In this document: in pieces, positions 17,359-26,155 of the stretch
Position numbering within the stretch: the stretch's first letter is position 1
How the letters are laid out: each line of letters opens with the position of its first letter
NCBI RefSeq assembly: GCF_013378075.1
Contig: NZ_CP051131.1
Span: 2,492,501-2,556,500 of the forward strand
Reading direction: 5' to 3'
DNA length: 64,000 nucleotides
Origin: Parasphingopyxis algicola
Lineage (GTDB): Bacteria; Pseudomonadota; Alphaproteobacteria; Sphingomonadales; Sphingomonadaceae
Program-made: the position numbers and the translations under genes
Notes under the pieces: generated by a model
Databases searched by the model: none
What the model saw: the letters and a program-made list of their open reading frames with translations, nothing else
Told to the model about the DNA's origin: nothing

Positions 17359-19271
17359 CAGAACCGGGCGCGGACGCCGGCAAAGGCGCCGATGCCCGGA
17401 TTGGTGAAGCTGAAAATCTGCTCATACTCCTCATCGAACAGATTCTCGACGCGGGCCGTCAGCTCGACGCCCTCGATCAGCCGGAGCGACCCGGCCAGCG
17501 AGACGAGCGTGAAGCTGTCGAGCGTGACGGTCGTCGGGACGAAGCTGGGGTCGAGAAAAGCGTTGTCGGTCTGCGATCCGCTGTGCCGGATGACAAGCGT
17601 CAGCCCGCCGCGCTCTTCCGGCGCCGTCCAGGCGATCGCGACATTGGCCGTATCGCGCGGCCGCCGGATTTCGCGCGTGCCGTTTTCGCGCGCCGTGAGC
17701 CGGGTATAGCTCGCATCGATCCGCCATTGCGGGCCGAGCCGGGCGCGCAGGAACGTCTCGACGCCGTGCTGGCGCGATTCGGTCGTGCGGTTGACAGGCG
17801 TGGCGAGGAAGTCGGGCGGCGGGAAATCGGTAAAGATCTCGTCTTCCAGCGTGCTGTCGAAATAGGTCGCGCCGATCGTGACGGCGCCATCGGCGAGTTC
17901 CTGTTCGAGGCCGATCTCCCAGCCTTCGGAGCGTTCGGGCTTCAGCGCCGCATTGCCGATAAAGCGTCCGTCGACAAAGCCGAACAGTTCGAAGAATCCC
18001 GGATTCTTGATCCCCGATCCCGCGGCGGCGCGGGCGCGCAGGCCGAAATCGAAACGGTAGCTGCCCTGCACGCGGTAGGTCAGCGTATCGTCGAAACGCG
18101 AATTGTCGTCGAACCGCAGCGCGGCGTCGAAGGCCAGCCGGTCGCCCGCGACCAGCCCATATTCGGCGACGAGGCCGAGATTGCGGATCTGGCGGCGGCC
18201 CGTGAAGGCGAAACCGCCCGGCGTCGTGTTGCGGAAGCGCTCGCGTTCCCAGTCGCCGGCGAAGGTGATGGTGTGGCGGAGCGCCTCGGTGCCCAGCCTC
18301 AGGCTGGAGACATAGGAGGCCTTGAGCCGCTGCCCCTCATTCCCCGAGTCCGGCACGTCGTTGCTGAAGCCGTCCCGGTCGATATCGGCGATCTGCCCGG
18401 TCAGCGCATGGGTCCAGCGGCCGTCGAGCAGGTCGACCTCGCCGCCGACCAATGCGTAGAGCCCGCGATTTTCGACATAGGTGCCGGGCGAATCGACCGC
18501 AAAGCCGAAGGTCGGGCTGCCGGGCGTGAAATCCTGGTTGTTGAACTCGCTTTCGGTGTTCGACCAGCGGCCGACGAACCGCAGCCGCGTATTGGACGCA
18601 GGCGTCCAGAGCGCGTTGACCGAGACGCTGTTCGTGCGCTTGTCGAGGTCGCGCATCCCGCCGCGTGTTCCGACCGTACCGTCGGTGCCGAGATGGGTGG
18701 CGGAGATCGCATAGTCGACATCGCCCGCTACCCCGGCATAGCGCGCGGCGGCGTTGAACGTGCCGAACGAGCCGCCCTCTGCGCGCAGCTGCGGACCCGG
18801 CGCCTCGCGCCCGGTCAGCGTGATGTAATGGATCACGCCGCCAATCGCGTCCGAGCCGTAGAGCGCGCTCTGCTGGCCGCGCAGGACCTCGATCCGCGCC
18901 GCAGAATCGATGGCGAGGCTGCCGAAATCGAACTCGCCGAAAAACGGGTCCGACACTTCGATGCCGTCGATGAGCACGAGCGTGTGATTGGCCTCGGTGC
19001 CGCGGATCCGGACCTGGGTCTGGCCGGCGACGCCGGAGACCGCGAGGCCGGGCACGTCGCGTAATATATCGGCGATTTCGCGCGCCTGGCGCTGGGTCAG
19101 CGCTTCATCGTCGATCACGGTCAGCGAGGCGCCGAGCTGGTCGGCGGGCACCGGGTCGGGCGCCCGGGTGCCGGTCACGACGAGTTCGGGATCGCCGGGG
19201 GCTGTTTGCGCCATGGCGGCGGCGGGAAGCAGCAGTGCCGAGGCGGCTACGCTTTTGGTCAGGATAGTCAT
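17358..19271 (-). CDS. btuB: TonB-dependent outer-membrane vitamin B12 receptor (BtuB-like)
   Basis: A 637-residue outer-membrane receptor. It has a signal peptide (MTILTKSVAASALLLPAAAMAQ), a TonB-box-like segment ELVVTGTR, a plug domain (IADILRDVPGLAVSGVAGQTQVRIRGTEANHTLVLIDG ... RIEVLRGQQSALYGSDAIGG) and a 22-strand-type barrel ending in aromatic RARF. The upstream cobalamin riboswitch makes B12 the likely ligand. A longer in-frame start would run through the riboswitch and is rejected. It transports ligand using the proton-motive force through TonB. The BtuF-like gene follows with overlap. Confidence 0.92.
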   Translation of the reverse strand: MTILTKSVAASALLLPAAAMAQTAPGDPELVVTGTRAPDPVPADQLGASLTVIDDEALTQRQAREIADILRDVPGLAVSGVAGQTQVRIRGTEANHTLVLIDGIEVSDPFFGEFDFGSLAIDSAARIEVLRGQQSALYGSDAIGGVIHYITLTGREAPGPQLRAEGGSFGTFNAAARYAGVAGDVDYAISATHLGTDGTVGTRGGMRDLDKRTNSVSVNALWTPASNTRLRFVGRWSNTESEFNNQDFTPGSPTFGFAVDSPGTYVENRGLYALVGGEVDLLDGRWTHALTGQIADIDRDGFSNDVPDSGNEGQRLKASYVSSLRLGTEALRHTITFAGDWERERFRNTTPGGFAFTGRRQIRNLGLVAEYGLVAGDRLAFDAALRFDDNSRFDDTLTYRVQGSYRFDFGLRARAAAGSGIKNPGFFELFGFVDGRFIGNAALKPERSEGWEIGLEQELADGAVTIGATYFDSTLEDEIFTDFPPPDFLATPVNRTTESRQHGVETFLRARLGPQWRIDASYTRLTARENGTREIRRPRDTANVAIAWTAPEERGGLTLVIRHSGSQTDNAFLDPSFVPTTVTLDSFTLVSLAGSLRLIEGVELTARVENLFDEEYEQIFSFTNPGIGAFAGVRARF

Positions 19272-19374
19272 CTGTCTTCGGTCTCCGCATGCCGAGCGAT
19301 ACCGGCGGGACCTCCGCGGCGATGCGCGGCCTTCCTGTGTGGGGAGCGGCATGCAGCGCCCGCCCGTACAGGCC

Positions 19375-19394
19375 GAAGCGGCCCCGGCCGCTTC
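19375..19394. other. Perfect 9-bp-stem hairpin in the btuB leader
   Basis: GAAGCGGCC, two bases, GGCCGCTTC lies between the cobalamin aptamer and the btuB start. There is no T-run after it on the minus strand, so it is not a standard terminator. It could be part of the riboswitch expression platform. Confidence 0.4.
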
Positions 19395-19454
19395 ATGTCG
19401 CTCAGACAGAAACCGTTCCGCGCCTGGCCAATCCTTGAGCCGGGCAAGAGCGAC

Positions 19455-19650
19455 GCGCGGCGGTCGGTCTCCTGGCTCGCGGGTCGTCACGCCTCCTGCG
19501 CCTTCCCAGGTTTCCCCAGTGGCCGCCGCCCGTCCGGGCCGCGTGCAGGCTGCGCTCGCCGCTCACAGTTACAAGGATAGCTGCGGATTTGGCCCCGAAG
19601 GTCCGCACCGCATTCCCGTTACCGGCGCGCATGAACGGCAGCGCCGGTTG
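19455..19650 (-). promoter_or_regulatory. Cobalamin (B12) riboswitch upstream of btuB
   Basis: Read on the minus strand, the conserved landmarks appear in order: GGGAATGCGGTGC, AAATCCGCAGC, AACTGTGAGCGGCGAGC, CCACTGGG, GGGAAGGCGCAGGAGG and finally the B12 box GAGCCAGGAGACC. This is a complete class-I-type AdoCbl aptamer. About 185 bases separate it from the btuB ATG. High cobalamin should repress the whole downstream operon. Confidence 0.95.
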
Positions 19651-19775
19651 CCCGGCATTGCCATTCGGCGAACGGCATAGCGCGATCCGCCGATTGTGCA
19701 AGTGCAGCATGGGCGCAACCTGTCCGCAGTTACAGGCTGTTCGCCCTCGCGACATTCTAGTAGAGCGCATGTCCC

Positions 19776-20975
19776 ATGGGTCATGCGCGGGCCGGGTCCG
19801 GCCATAATCTCGACTGCGACATCGCGATCCTCGGCGGCGGCCTCGCCGGGGGGCTGATCGCGCTGGCGCTGCATCGCGCGCGGCCCGATATCCGCCTCAA
19901 ACTGATCGAGGCGGGCGCGGTTCTCGGCGGCAACCATATCTGGTCCTTTTTCGAGGGCGATGTCGGCGCGGAGGGCATGGCGCTGCTCGAACCGATGATC
20001 ACCCATCGCTGGGACGATTACGAGGTCCGCTTCCCCGCGCATCGGCGCACGCTCGCCATGGCCTATCATTCGATCCGGTCGGCGCAGTTCGACGCGGTCG
20101 TGCGCGATGCGCTGCCGGACGATGCGATCCGGACGGGCGCCGCGGTCGCAACGGCGAGCGCGGACCATGTCGTGCTCGACGGCGGCGAGGAGATCGCGGC
20201 GCGCGCGGTGATCGATTGCCGGGGCGCGGGCGATCTCGATACGCTCGACGCGGGCTGGCAGAAATTCGTCGGGCTGGAGCTGGAGCTTGCCGAGCCACAC
20301 GATCTTGCGCGCCCGATCATCATGGATGCGACGGTCGAACAGATTGACGGCTATCGCTTCGTCTATGTGCTGCCGTTCGGCCCCAAGCGCCTTTTCGTCG
20401 AGGATACCTATTATAGCGACGGGCCGGAGCTCGACGCCGCGACGGTCGAAGCGCGCGCTCTCGCCTATGCCGAGGCGCAGGGCTGGACGGTCGCAGAGAT
20501 CGTCCATCGCGAAAAGGGCGTATTGCCGGTCGTCTGCAACGGGTCTTTCGGCGCCTATTGGCGCTCGACCGGCGCGGTGCCCAAGGCCGGGGTGCGCGCC
20601 GGTCTCTTCCATCCGGTGACCGGCTATTCGCTGCCCGAAGCGGTGCGCAGCGCGCTCTTCATCGCGGGCCATGCCGACCTGCCGGGCGAGGAGTTGCACG
20701 GGCGGCTGTTCGCGCGCGCGGCGCAGGGCTGGCGCGATGCGCGCTTCTACCGGATGCTGGACAGCATGCTGTTCTACGGTGCCGATACGTCGGACCGATA
20801 TAAAATCCTGGAGCGCTTTTATCGGCTGAAGCCCGCCCTTATATCGCGCTTCTATGCGGGGCGCAGCCGGTTGACCGACAAGCTGCGCATCGTATCCGGA
20901 AGGCCGCCTATCCCGGTTAGCCGTGGCGTCAAAGCCATCATCAAGAGCAAGACACGAAAGAGCGGAAACACATGA
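19776..20975 (+). CDS. crtY: Lycopene beta-cyclase
   Basis: A 399-residue membrane-associated flavoprotein that cyclises lycopene to beta-carotene. The N-terminal dinucleotide motif is AILGGGLAGGLIALAL (about residues 17-32), followed by the CrtY-type GGNHIWSFF and the later FHPVTGYSLPEAVR segment. The stop overlaps the crtI ATG (ATGA), so the two are translationally coupled. About 125 bp separate it from the riboswitch of the divergent btuB operon, leaving room for a promoter. The phytoene precursor gene crtE is not in this window. Confidence 0.95.
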   Translation: MGHARAGSGHNLDCDIAILGGGLAGGLIALALHRARPDIRLKLIEAGAVLGGNHIWSFFEGDVGAEGMALLEPMITHRWDDYEVRFPAHRRTLAMAYHSIRSAQFDAVVRDALPDDAIRTGAAVATASADHVVLDGGEEIAARAVIDCRGAGDLDTLDAGWQKFVGLELELAEPHDLARPIIMDATVEQIDGYRFVYVLPFGPKRLFVEDTYYSDGPELDAATVEARALAYAEAQGWTVAEIVHREKGVLPVVCNGSFGAYWRSTGAVPKAGVRAGLFHPVTGYSLPEAVRSALFIAGHADLPGEELHGRLFARAAQGWRDARFYRMLDSMLFYGADTSDRYKILERFYRLKPALISRFYAGRSRLTDKLRIVSGRPPIPVSRGVKAIIKSKTRKSGNT

Positions 20976-22453
20976 CCAAGGCAGCCGTAATCGGTGCGGG
21001 GTTCGGGGGACTGGCGCTGGCGATCCGCCTGCAATCGGCGGGCATCGAGACGACCCTGATCGAGGCGCGGGACAAGCCGGGCGGCCGGGCCTATTATTGG
21101 GAACGCGACGGTTTCGTCTTCGATGGCGGGCCGACGGTGATCACCGATCCCGACTGCCTGACCCAGCTCTGGGAGCTGACCGGCGCGGACATGAAGGACG
21201 ATGTCACGCTGGAGCCGGTTTTTCCCTTCTACCGGCTCAACTGGCCCGACGGCACCAATTTCGACTATTCGAACGACGAGGTCGAGCTGACCCGCGAGAT
21301 CGAGAAGCTCAATCCCGCGGACGTCGAGGGCTATCGGCGCTTCCTCGAATATTCCGCCGGGGTTTACGAGGAAGGCTATCTGAAGCTCGGCGCGGTGCCG
21401 TTCCTCGATTTCAAATCGATGCTCAAGGCTGCCCCGGCCCTTGCGCGCAAACAGGCCTGGCGGTCGGTCTATTCGATGGTTGCAAGCTTCGTCGAAAACG
21501 AGAAACTGCGCGAGGCGCTGTCCTTCCACACGTTGCTCGTCGGCGGCAGTCCGATGAAGACGAGCTCGATCTACGCGCTGATCCACAAGCTCGAAAAGGA
21601 TGGCGGCGTCTGGTTCGCCAAGGGCGGCACCAGCCGGCTGATCGCAGGCATGGTCGCGCATTTCGAGCGGATAGGCGGCACGGCGCGGATCGGCGATCCG
21701 GTCGTCGATATCGAAACCAAGGGCGAGCGCGTGACCGGGCTCGCCTGCGAGAGCGGCTGGCGCGACGATTTCGACGCGGTGGCGAGCAATGCCGATATCG
21801 TGCACAGCTATCGCGACCTGCTGACCAGCACCAAGCGCGGCGAACGGGCGACGAAGAGCCTGCTGAAGAAGCGCTATTCGCCCTCGCTCTTCGTCCTCCA
21901 TTTCGGCGTCGAAGGGACCTGGCCGGGCATTCCGCATCACATGATCCTGTTCGGTCCGCGCTATGACGGGCTCCTCAAGGATATTTACGATCATGGCGTG
22001 CTGGCCGAGGATTTCTCGCTCTATCTCCATCACCCGACCGTCACCGATCCGTCGATGGCGCCCGAAGGCTGTTCGACCTTCTACGCGCTCGCCCCGGTTC
22101 CGCATCTCGGCAAGTTCCCGGCGGACTGGGACGAGATCGGCGAGGAGTATGCGAACCGCATTCTCGATCATATCGAGGCGCGGCTCATCCCGGGCCTGAA
22201 AGAGCGGATCAAGACCAAATTCTGGTACACGCCCAAGGATTTCGCGACCGATCTCAGCGCGCATCAGGGCAGCGCGTTCAGCCTGGAGCCGATCCTGACG
22301 CAAAGCGCCTATTTCCGCGTCCATAATCGCGACGATGTCGTCAATAATCTCTATTTCGTCGGCGCGGGCACGCATCCGGGCGCGGGCATTCCGGGGGTCG
22401 TCGGCAGCGCCAAGGCGACGGCCGGGTTGATGCTGGAGGATATGGCGCGGTGA
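20972..22453 (+). CDS. crtI: Phytoene desaturase
   Basis: A 493-residue FAD-dependent desaturase that converts phytoene to lycopene in successive steps. The N-terminus MTKAAVIGAGFGGLALAIRL is the FAD Rossmann motif, followed by DKPGGRAYYWERDGFVFDGGPTVI. The C-terminal bacterial-type phytoene-dehydrogenase signature is NNLYFVGAGTHPGAGIPGVVGSAKAT. Length matches CrtI. It is overlapped by crtY upstream. Downstream, 210 bp containing a modular hairpin repeat separates it from crtB. Confidence 0.97.
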   Translation: MTKAAVIGAGFGGLALAIRLQSAGIETTLIEARDKPGGRAYYWERDGFVFDGGPTVITDPDCLTQLWELTGADMKDDVTLEPVFPFYRLNWPDGTNFDYSNDEVELTREIEKLNPADVEGYRRFLEYSAGVYEEGYLKLGAVPFLDFKSMLKAAPALARKQAWRSVYSMVASFVENEKLREALSFHTLLVGGSPMKTSSIYALIHKLEKDGGVWFAKGGTSRLIAGMVAHFERIGGTARIGDPVVDIETKGERVTGLACESGWRDDFDAVASNADIVHSYRDLLTSTKRGERATKSLLKKRYSPSLFVLHFGVEGTWPGIPHHMILFGPRYDGLLKDIYDHGVLAEDFSLYLHHPTVTDPSMAPEGCSTFYALAPVPHLGKFPADWDEIGEEYANRILDHIEARLIPGLKERIKTKFWYTPKDFATDLSAHQGSAFSLEPILTQSAYFRVHNRDDVVNNLYFVGAGTHPGAGIPGVVGSAKATAGLMLEDMAR

Positions 22454-22469
22454 AGAGCGGGGCATTGTG

Positions 22470-22643
22470 TTTGTCAGACCTCGGCTATGCCTCGGCGCGG
22501 CACCGGCCCGCTCCCCCTCCCGACCTCCCATTCATTATACCCTGTGGGAGGCCGGGAGGGGGAGCGGGCCGGTGCCGCGATTTTCCGCCAAGGAAAATTC
22601 TGACTAAGGACTCTGCCGCACCGGAGTGTAGTGGAGGTCTGAC
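22470..22643. repeat. Modular TTTGTCAGA hairpin repeat, copy A
   Basis: It starts TTTGTCAGACC and holds a long central palindrome (arms of about 30 bp rich in CCCCCTCCCGACCTCC / GGGAGG...GGGGGAG). A reverse-oriented module follows: GGTGCCGCG, the hairpin ATTTTCC...GGAAAAT, then TCTGAC. A further GAGGTCTGAC near the end complements the opening motif. It fills the crtI-crtB gap. Confidence 0.85.
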
Positions 22644-22663
22644 GCAAGGTCTGGTTATCGTGC

Positions 22664-23566
22664 ATGAATAACCGCTCCACCCTCGTCGCCCAAGCTCGCG
22701 AGACGATCGGGCGCGGATCGCAGAGCTTCGCCATGGCCTCCAAGCTGTTCGACCGCGAGACGCGCGAGCGGGCCTGGCTGCTCTATGCCTGGTGCCGCCG
22801 CTGCGACGATCTCGCGGACGGGCAGGCGCTCGGCCATGACATGTCGGTCGTCGCCGATCCGGCGGCGCGGCTTGCCGAGATACGAGCCAAGACTGCGGCC
22901 GCGCTGGCCGGCGACGCGACCGGCGATTCGAGCTTCGACGCGCTCGGTCTCGTCGCGCGGGAATGCGCGATTCCGCGCCACATGATCGACGATCATATCG
23001 CCGGCTTCGCGCTCGATGCCGAGGGCTGGGTGCCGGAGACGGAGGCGGATCTTGTCCAATATTGCCACCATGTCGCGGGTGTCGTCGGCATGATGATGGC
23101 GATGGTCATGGGCGTTGCTCCGGATGACGAGGCGACGCTTGTGCGGGCCCGCGATCTCGGCCTCGCGTTCCAGCTGGCCAATATCGCGCGCGATATCGGG
23201 GAGGATGCGCGCAACGGACGCTGCTACCTGCCGCGCGCCTGGCTTGCCGGGACAGGCATCGATCGCGATCGGCTGCTCGATCCCGCTCACCGCCCGGCGC
23301 TCGCGGAGCTGGCCCGGCGGCTGGCGGGCCGCGCCGCGGATTATGAGGAGAGCGCCCGGCGCGGCACCGCCGCGCTGCCGTTCCGCTCGGCCTGGGCGGT
23401 GCTCGCGGCGGCGGGCATCTATGGCGATATCGCCCGCAAGGTCGCGGCGAAGGGCGAGGCGGCGCTCGACGAGCGCGTCTACACGACGCGGCGCGAGAAG
23501 CTCGGCTGGCTGTTCAAAAGCTGGCGTCAGGCATTGAACCGCAGGCAATACGTACCAGTTAGCTGA
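22664..23566 (+). CDS. crtB: Phytoene synthase
   Basis: A 300-residue prenyl-diphosphate condensing enzyme that joins two geranylgeranyl diphosphates into phytoene. The two aspartate-rich motifs that bind Mg2+ and diphosphate are visible as WCRRCDDLADG (residues about 44-54) and ANIARDIGEDARNGRCYLP, along with the conserved SKLFDRETRERAWLLYAWCR. It is in the same direction as crtYI and probably in the same transcript despite the repeat between them. A membrane protein follows after 3 bp. Confidence 0.96.
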   Translation: MNNRSTLVAQARETIGRGSQSFAMASKLFDRETRERAWLLYAWCRRCDDLADGQALGHDMSVVADPAARLAEIRAKTAAALAGDATGDSSFDALGLVARECAIPRHMIDDHIAGFALDAEGWVPETEADLVQYCHHVAGVVGMMMAMVMGVAPDDEATLVRARDLGLAFQLANIARDIGEDARNGRCYLPRAWLAGTGIDRDRLLDPAHRPALAELARRLAGRAADYEESARRGTAALPFRSAWAVLAAAGIYGDIARKVAAKGEAALDERVYTTRREKLGWLFKSWRQALNRRQYVPVS

Positions 23567-23569
23567 TCC

Positions 23570-24049
23570 ATGGAATTCTCCGGCCATCTGACGATCGAGC
23601 GTCCCGGCATCGTCGACCGGATCCGCGAAACGCTGCCCGAGAAGCTTGCCGCCGACGGTTTTGCGATCTTCTCGGCCGTGCCGCTGCGGGCCCGGCGCAA
23701 TCTCGGCTGGTTCGCGCGGTTCCGGGCCGAGGCTCGCCGGATCGGCGGCAAACCCGATTTCTCGGTGCGGATGGCGCAGGCCGTGCGGTTCGAACTGCCA
23801 CTCGCGGGTATGGGGCAACTGTCCTATACGATCAGCAATCCGCACCATGGCCGGGTGATTGCGGCCTTTGTCCTGCTTGCAACCCTTGCCGCCTATTTCG
23901 CCGACAGTTTCTTCGCCGCGCTGTTCGTCGCCATTGTCGGCAGCGGGCTGATCGGGATCGCGCTCCATTACCGGATGCGCAAAAGCGTCGTCCGCTATCT
24001 CGGGCTGTTGCCGAGCCAGTACAGCAATCACCGGCTGTCGATGGGTTGA
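23570..24049 (+). CDS. Conserved-looking membrane protein coupled to crtB, function unknown
   Basis: A 159-residue protein whose start is 3 bp after the crtB stop, so it is almost certainly co-expressed with the carotenoid genes. The N-terminal ~95 residues are soluble and basic (RARRNLGWFARFRAEARRIGG). Two hydrophobic helices follow (VIAAFVLLATLAAYFADSFF and AALFVAIVGSGLIGIALHY) and the tail is basic. I recognise no enzyme motif. It could be a membrane scaffold or accessory factor for the Crt enzymes, but this is inferred from position only. Confidence 0.75.
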   Translation: MEFSGHLTIERPGIVDRIRETLPEKLAADGFAIFSAVPLRARRNLGWFARFRAEARRIGGKPDFSVRMAQAVRFELPLAGMGQLSYTISNPHHGRVIAAFVLLATLAAYFADSFFAALFVAIVGSGLIGIALHYRMRKSVVRYLGLLPSQYSNHRLSMG

Positions 24050-24051
24050 TC

Positions 24052-24585
24052 CTAGATGCTCTCCGGCCGGCGGTCGGATTCGCGAAATGTGCCGACCGGC
24101 GCGCGCACGCCTTCATGGCCGCGGCGTTTCAGTTCGGCCTTCAGCTCCTCGGGCTTGGGCGCGTAGAGAAATCCGAAGCTCACCGTGCCGTCCTTGGTCT
24201 CGACGACATGGTGGAGGCGATGGGCCTGGATGATGCGCTTCATGTAATTGGATTTCGGGATGTAGCGGTGGTTCAGCCGTTTGTGCACGATCACGTCGTG
24301 AAAGCCGAAATAGATCGCGCCATAGGCGGCGATGCCCGCGCCGATCCAGGTGAAACCCGGCCACCAGCCGAGCTGCACGCCGCCGAGCAGCAGCACGATC
24401 GAGGGAATCGCGAAGATCAGCGCGTAGAAATCGTTGAGTTCCCAGTTGCCCTCGCGCGGCCGGTGATGGCTCCTGTGCAGGAACCAGCCGAACCCGTGCA
24501 TCACCCAGCGATGCGCGACATAGGCGACGCCCTCCATGAACAGGACGGTGCCGAGGAAGAGCAATATGCCGAGCGACCAGTGCAT
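24052..24585 (-). CDS. crtZ: Beta-carotene hydroxylase
   Basis: A 177-residue integral membrane di-iron hydroxylase that converts beta-carotene to zeaxanthin. The CrtZ histidine motifs are intact and in order: HRWVMH, HRSHH, HDVIVHKR and HRLHH. Four hydrophobic segments are visible. It is convergent with the crtB-linked membrane protein, 2 bp apart, so it has its own promoter, near the palindromic repeat upstream. Together with CrtY, CrtI and CrtB it predicts zeaxanthin-type yellow pigments. Confidence 0.95.
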   Translation of the reverse strand: MHWSLGILLFLGTVLFMEGVAYVAHRWVMHGFGWFLHRSHHRPREGNWELNDFYALIFAIPSIVLLLGGVQLGWWPGFTWIGAGIAAYGAIYFGFHDVIVHKRLNHRYIPKSNYMKRIIQAHRLHHVVETKDGTVSFGFLYAPKPEELKAELKRRGHEGVRAPVGTFRESDRRPESI

Positions 24586-24633
24586 GGGGTGGATATAGCG
24601 ATGCAGGATGCGGAGTGCGAGGGGCTATGACTC

Positions 24634-24727
24634 CGTCATTGCGAGGAGCCGCAAGGCGACGCGGCAATCCAGAGCCGCAAGCGTATCGCCCGGTGCCCTG
24701 GATTGCTTCGCTTCGCTCGCAATGACG
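24634..24727. repeat. GTCATTGCGAG-type palindromic repeat, copy 3
   Basis: CGTCATTGCGAGGAGCC opens and TCGCTCGCAATGACG closes this copy, with inner CGGCAATCCAGAG / CTGGATTGC. It lies in the divergent spacer between crtZ and sucC, where a bidirectional terminator role is unlikely. This suggests the family inserts into spacers generally. Confidence 0.88.
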
Positions 24728-24829
24728 CTATCGCCGGGAGAAGGGAGTCTTTTCATGCCCGCCCGACTATGCTTTAGCCCGTCCGAACCCTTCCGACTCC
24801 ATTTCGCCTGTCAGGAGCGCTTTGCCGCC

Positions 24830-26038
24830 ATGAACATCCATGAATATCAAGCCAAGGAACTGCTCGCCGAATTCGGGGTCGGCGTGCCCAAGGGGATTGC
24901 CGCGACGAGCGTCGAGGAAGCCGTTGCGGGCGCCGAACAGCTCCCCGGGCCGCTCTATGTCGTGAAGGCGCAGATCCATGCGGGCGGGCGCGGCAAGGGC
25001 AAGTTCAAGGAATTGGGCCCGGACGCCAAGGGCGGCGTGCGGCTCGCGAAATCGGTCGACGATGTGCGCAGCGACGCCGAGGAGATGCTCGGCAATACGC
25101 TCGTGACGATCCAGACGGGCGAAGCCGGCAAGGAAGTGAACCGGCTCTACGTCACCGACGGCGTCGACATCAAAGAGGAATATTATCTCGCCCTGCTCGT
25201 CGACCGGGCGTCCGGCCGGGTAGCGATGGTCGTGTCGACCGAGGGCGGCATGGACATCGAGGCGGTCGCCCACGACACGCCGGAGAAGATCGCGACGATC
25301 ACGATCGATCCGCTGGCCGGTTTCACCGAGGCCGATGGCCGCAAGGCCGCCGATGCGCTGAAGCTGTCCGGCGATCTCGCCGATACGTGCGTCAAACTCA
25401 CCGGCAATCTCTACGAGGCGTTCGTCAAGCTCGATTGCGCGATGCTCGAGATCAACCCGCTCGTCGAAACCGCCCCTGATTCTTCCGGTTCCGGGCAGCT
25501 GCTCGTCCTCGACACCAAGATGAGCTTCGATTCCAATGCCGAATTCCGGCATCCGGAATATGAGCAGTTGCGAGATGAAAGCGAGGAAGATCCCATGGAG
25601 CTCGAGGCGTCGAAGCACGACCTCGCCTATATCAAGCTCGACGGCAATATCGGCTGCATGGTGAACGGCGCGGGCCTCGCCATGGCGACGATGGATATTA
25701 TCAAACTCAACGGCGCCTTCCCGGCGAACTTTCTCGATGTCGGGGGCGGGGCCAGCAAGGAAAAGGTAACCGCCGCGTTCAAGATCATCCTGTCGGACCC
25801 GGCGGTCGAGGGCATTCTCGTCAACATCTTCGGCGGGATCATGCGCTGCGACATCATCGCCGAGGGCATCGTCGCCGCGGCCAAGGAAGTGGAACTCGAC
25901 GTGCCGCTGGTGGTTCGTCTGGAAGGGACGAACGTTGCGCAGGGCAAGGACATTCTCGCCGATAGCGGCCTGCCGATCGTCAGTGCCGACGATCTCGGCG
26001 ATGCGGCGCGCAAGATTGTGGAGCAGGTGCAGAAATAG
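24830..26038 (+). CDS. sucC: Succinyl-CoA ligase (ADP-forming), beta subunit
   Basis: A 402-residue ATP-grasp subunit of the TCA-cycle enzyme that interconverts succinyl-CoA and succinate with ATP formation. It starts [22 protein letters not shown], the canonical SucC N-terminus, and contains [25 protein letters not shown] and [18 protein letters not shown] 74-codon in-frame extension upstream runs through the palindromic repeat and is rejected. The alpha-subunit gene sucD is not adjacent; a lipoprotein gene and etfBA follow instead. Confidence 0.97.
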   Translation: MNIHEYQAKELLAEFGVGVPKGIAATSVEEAVAGAEQLPGPLYVVKAQIHAGGRGKGKFKELGPDAKGGVRLAKSVDDVRSDAEEMLGNTLVTIQTGEAGKEVNRLYVTDGVDIKEEYYLALLVDRASGRVAMVVSTEGGMDIEAVAHDTPEKIATITIDPLAGFTEADGRKAADALKLSGDLADTCVKLTGNLYEAFVKLDCAMLEINPLVETAPDSSGSGQLLVLDTKMSFDSNAEFRHPEYEQLRDESEEDPMELEASKHDLAYIKLDGNIGCMVNGAGLAMATMDIIKLNGAFPANFLDVGGGASKEKVTAAFKIILSDPAVEGILVNIFGGIMRCDIIAEGIVAAAKEVELDVPLVVRLEGTNVAQGKDILADSGLPIVSADDLGDAARKIVEQVQK

Positions 26039-26155
26039 AGCTGCGCAAAAAAGGGCCGGAAAATCGGGCTCGGGCACTGGATTTTTGCAGTGCAGCATGT
26101 TAGTGACGTTTACGTGAACGTAAAGAGCGAAAGGCGGGGGCCAAGGAGGGTGACG

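Noticed and set aside
17217-19064. A 615-codon open frame antisense to the TonB receptor
   Set aside because: Arg/Ala/Asp-rich shadow composition without motifs; the receptor gene explains the DNA.
19272-19490. In-frame N-terminal extension of the TonB receptor
   Set aside because: It would translate part of the cobalamin riboswitch; the signal peptide starts at MTILTKS.
20852-22531. A 559-codon open frame antisense to crtI
   Set aside because: Same type of shadow; CrtI is unambiguous on the other strand.
24608-24829. In-frame N-terminal extension of sucC
   Set aside because: It translates the palindromic repeat; SucC homologues start at MNIHEYQ.
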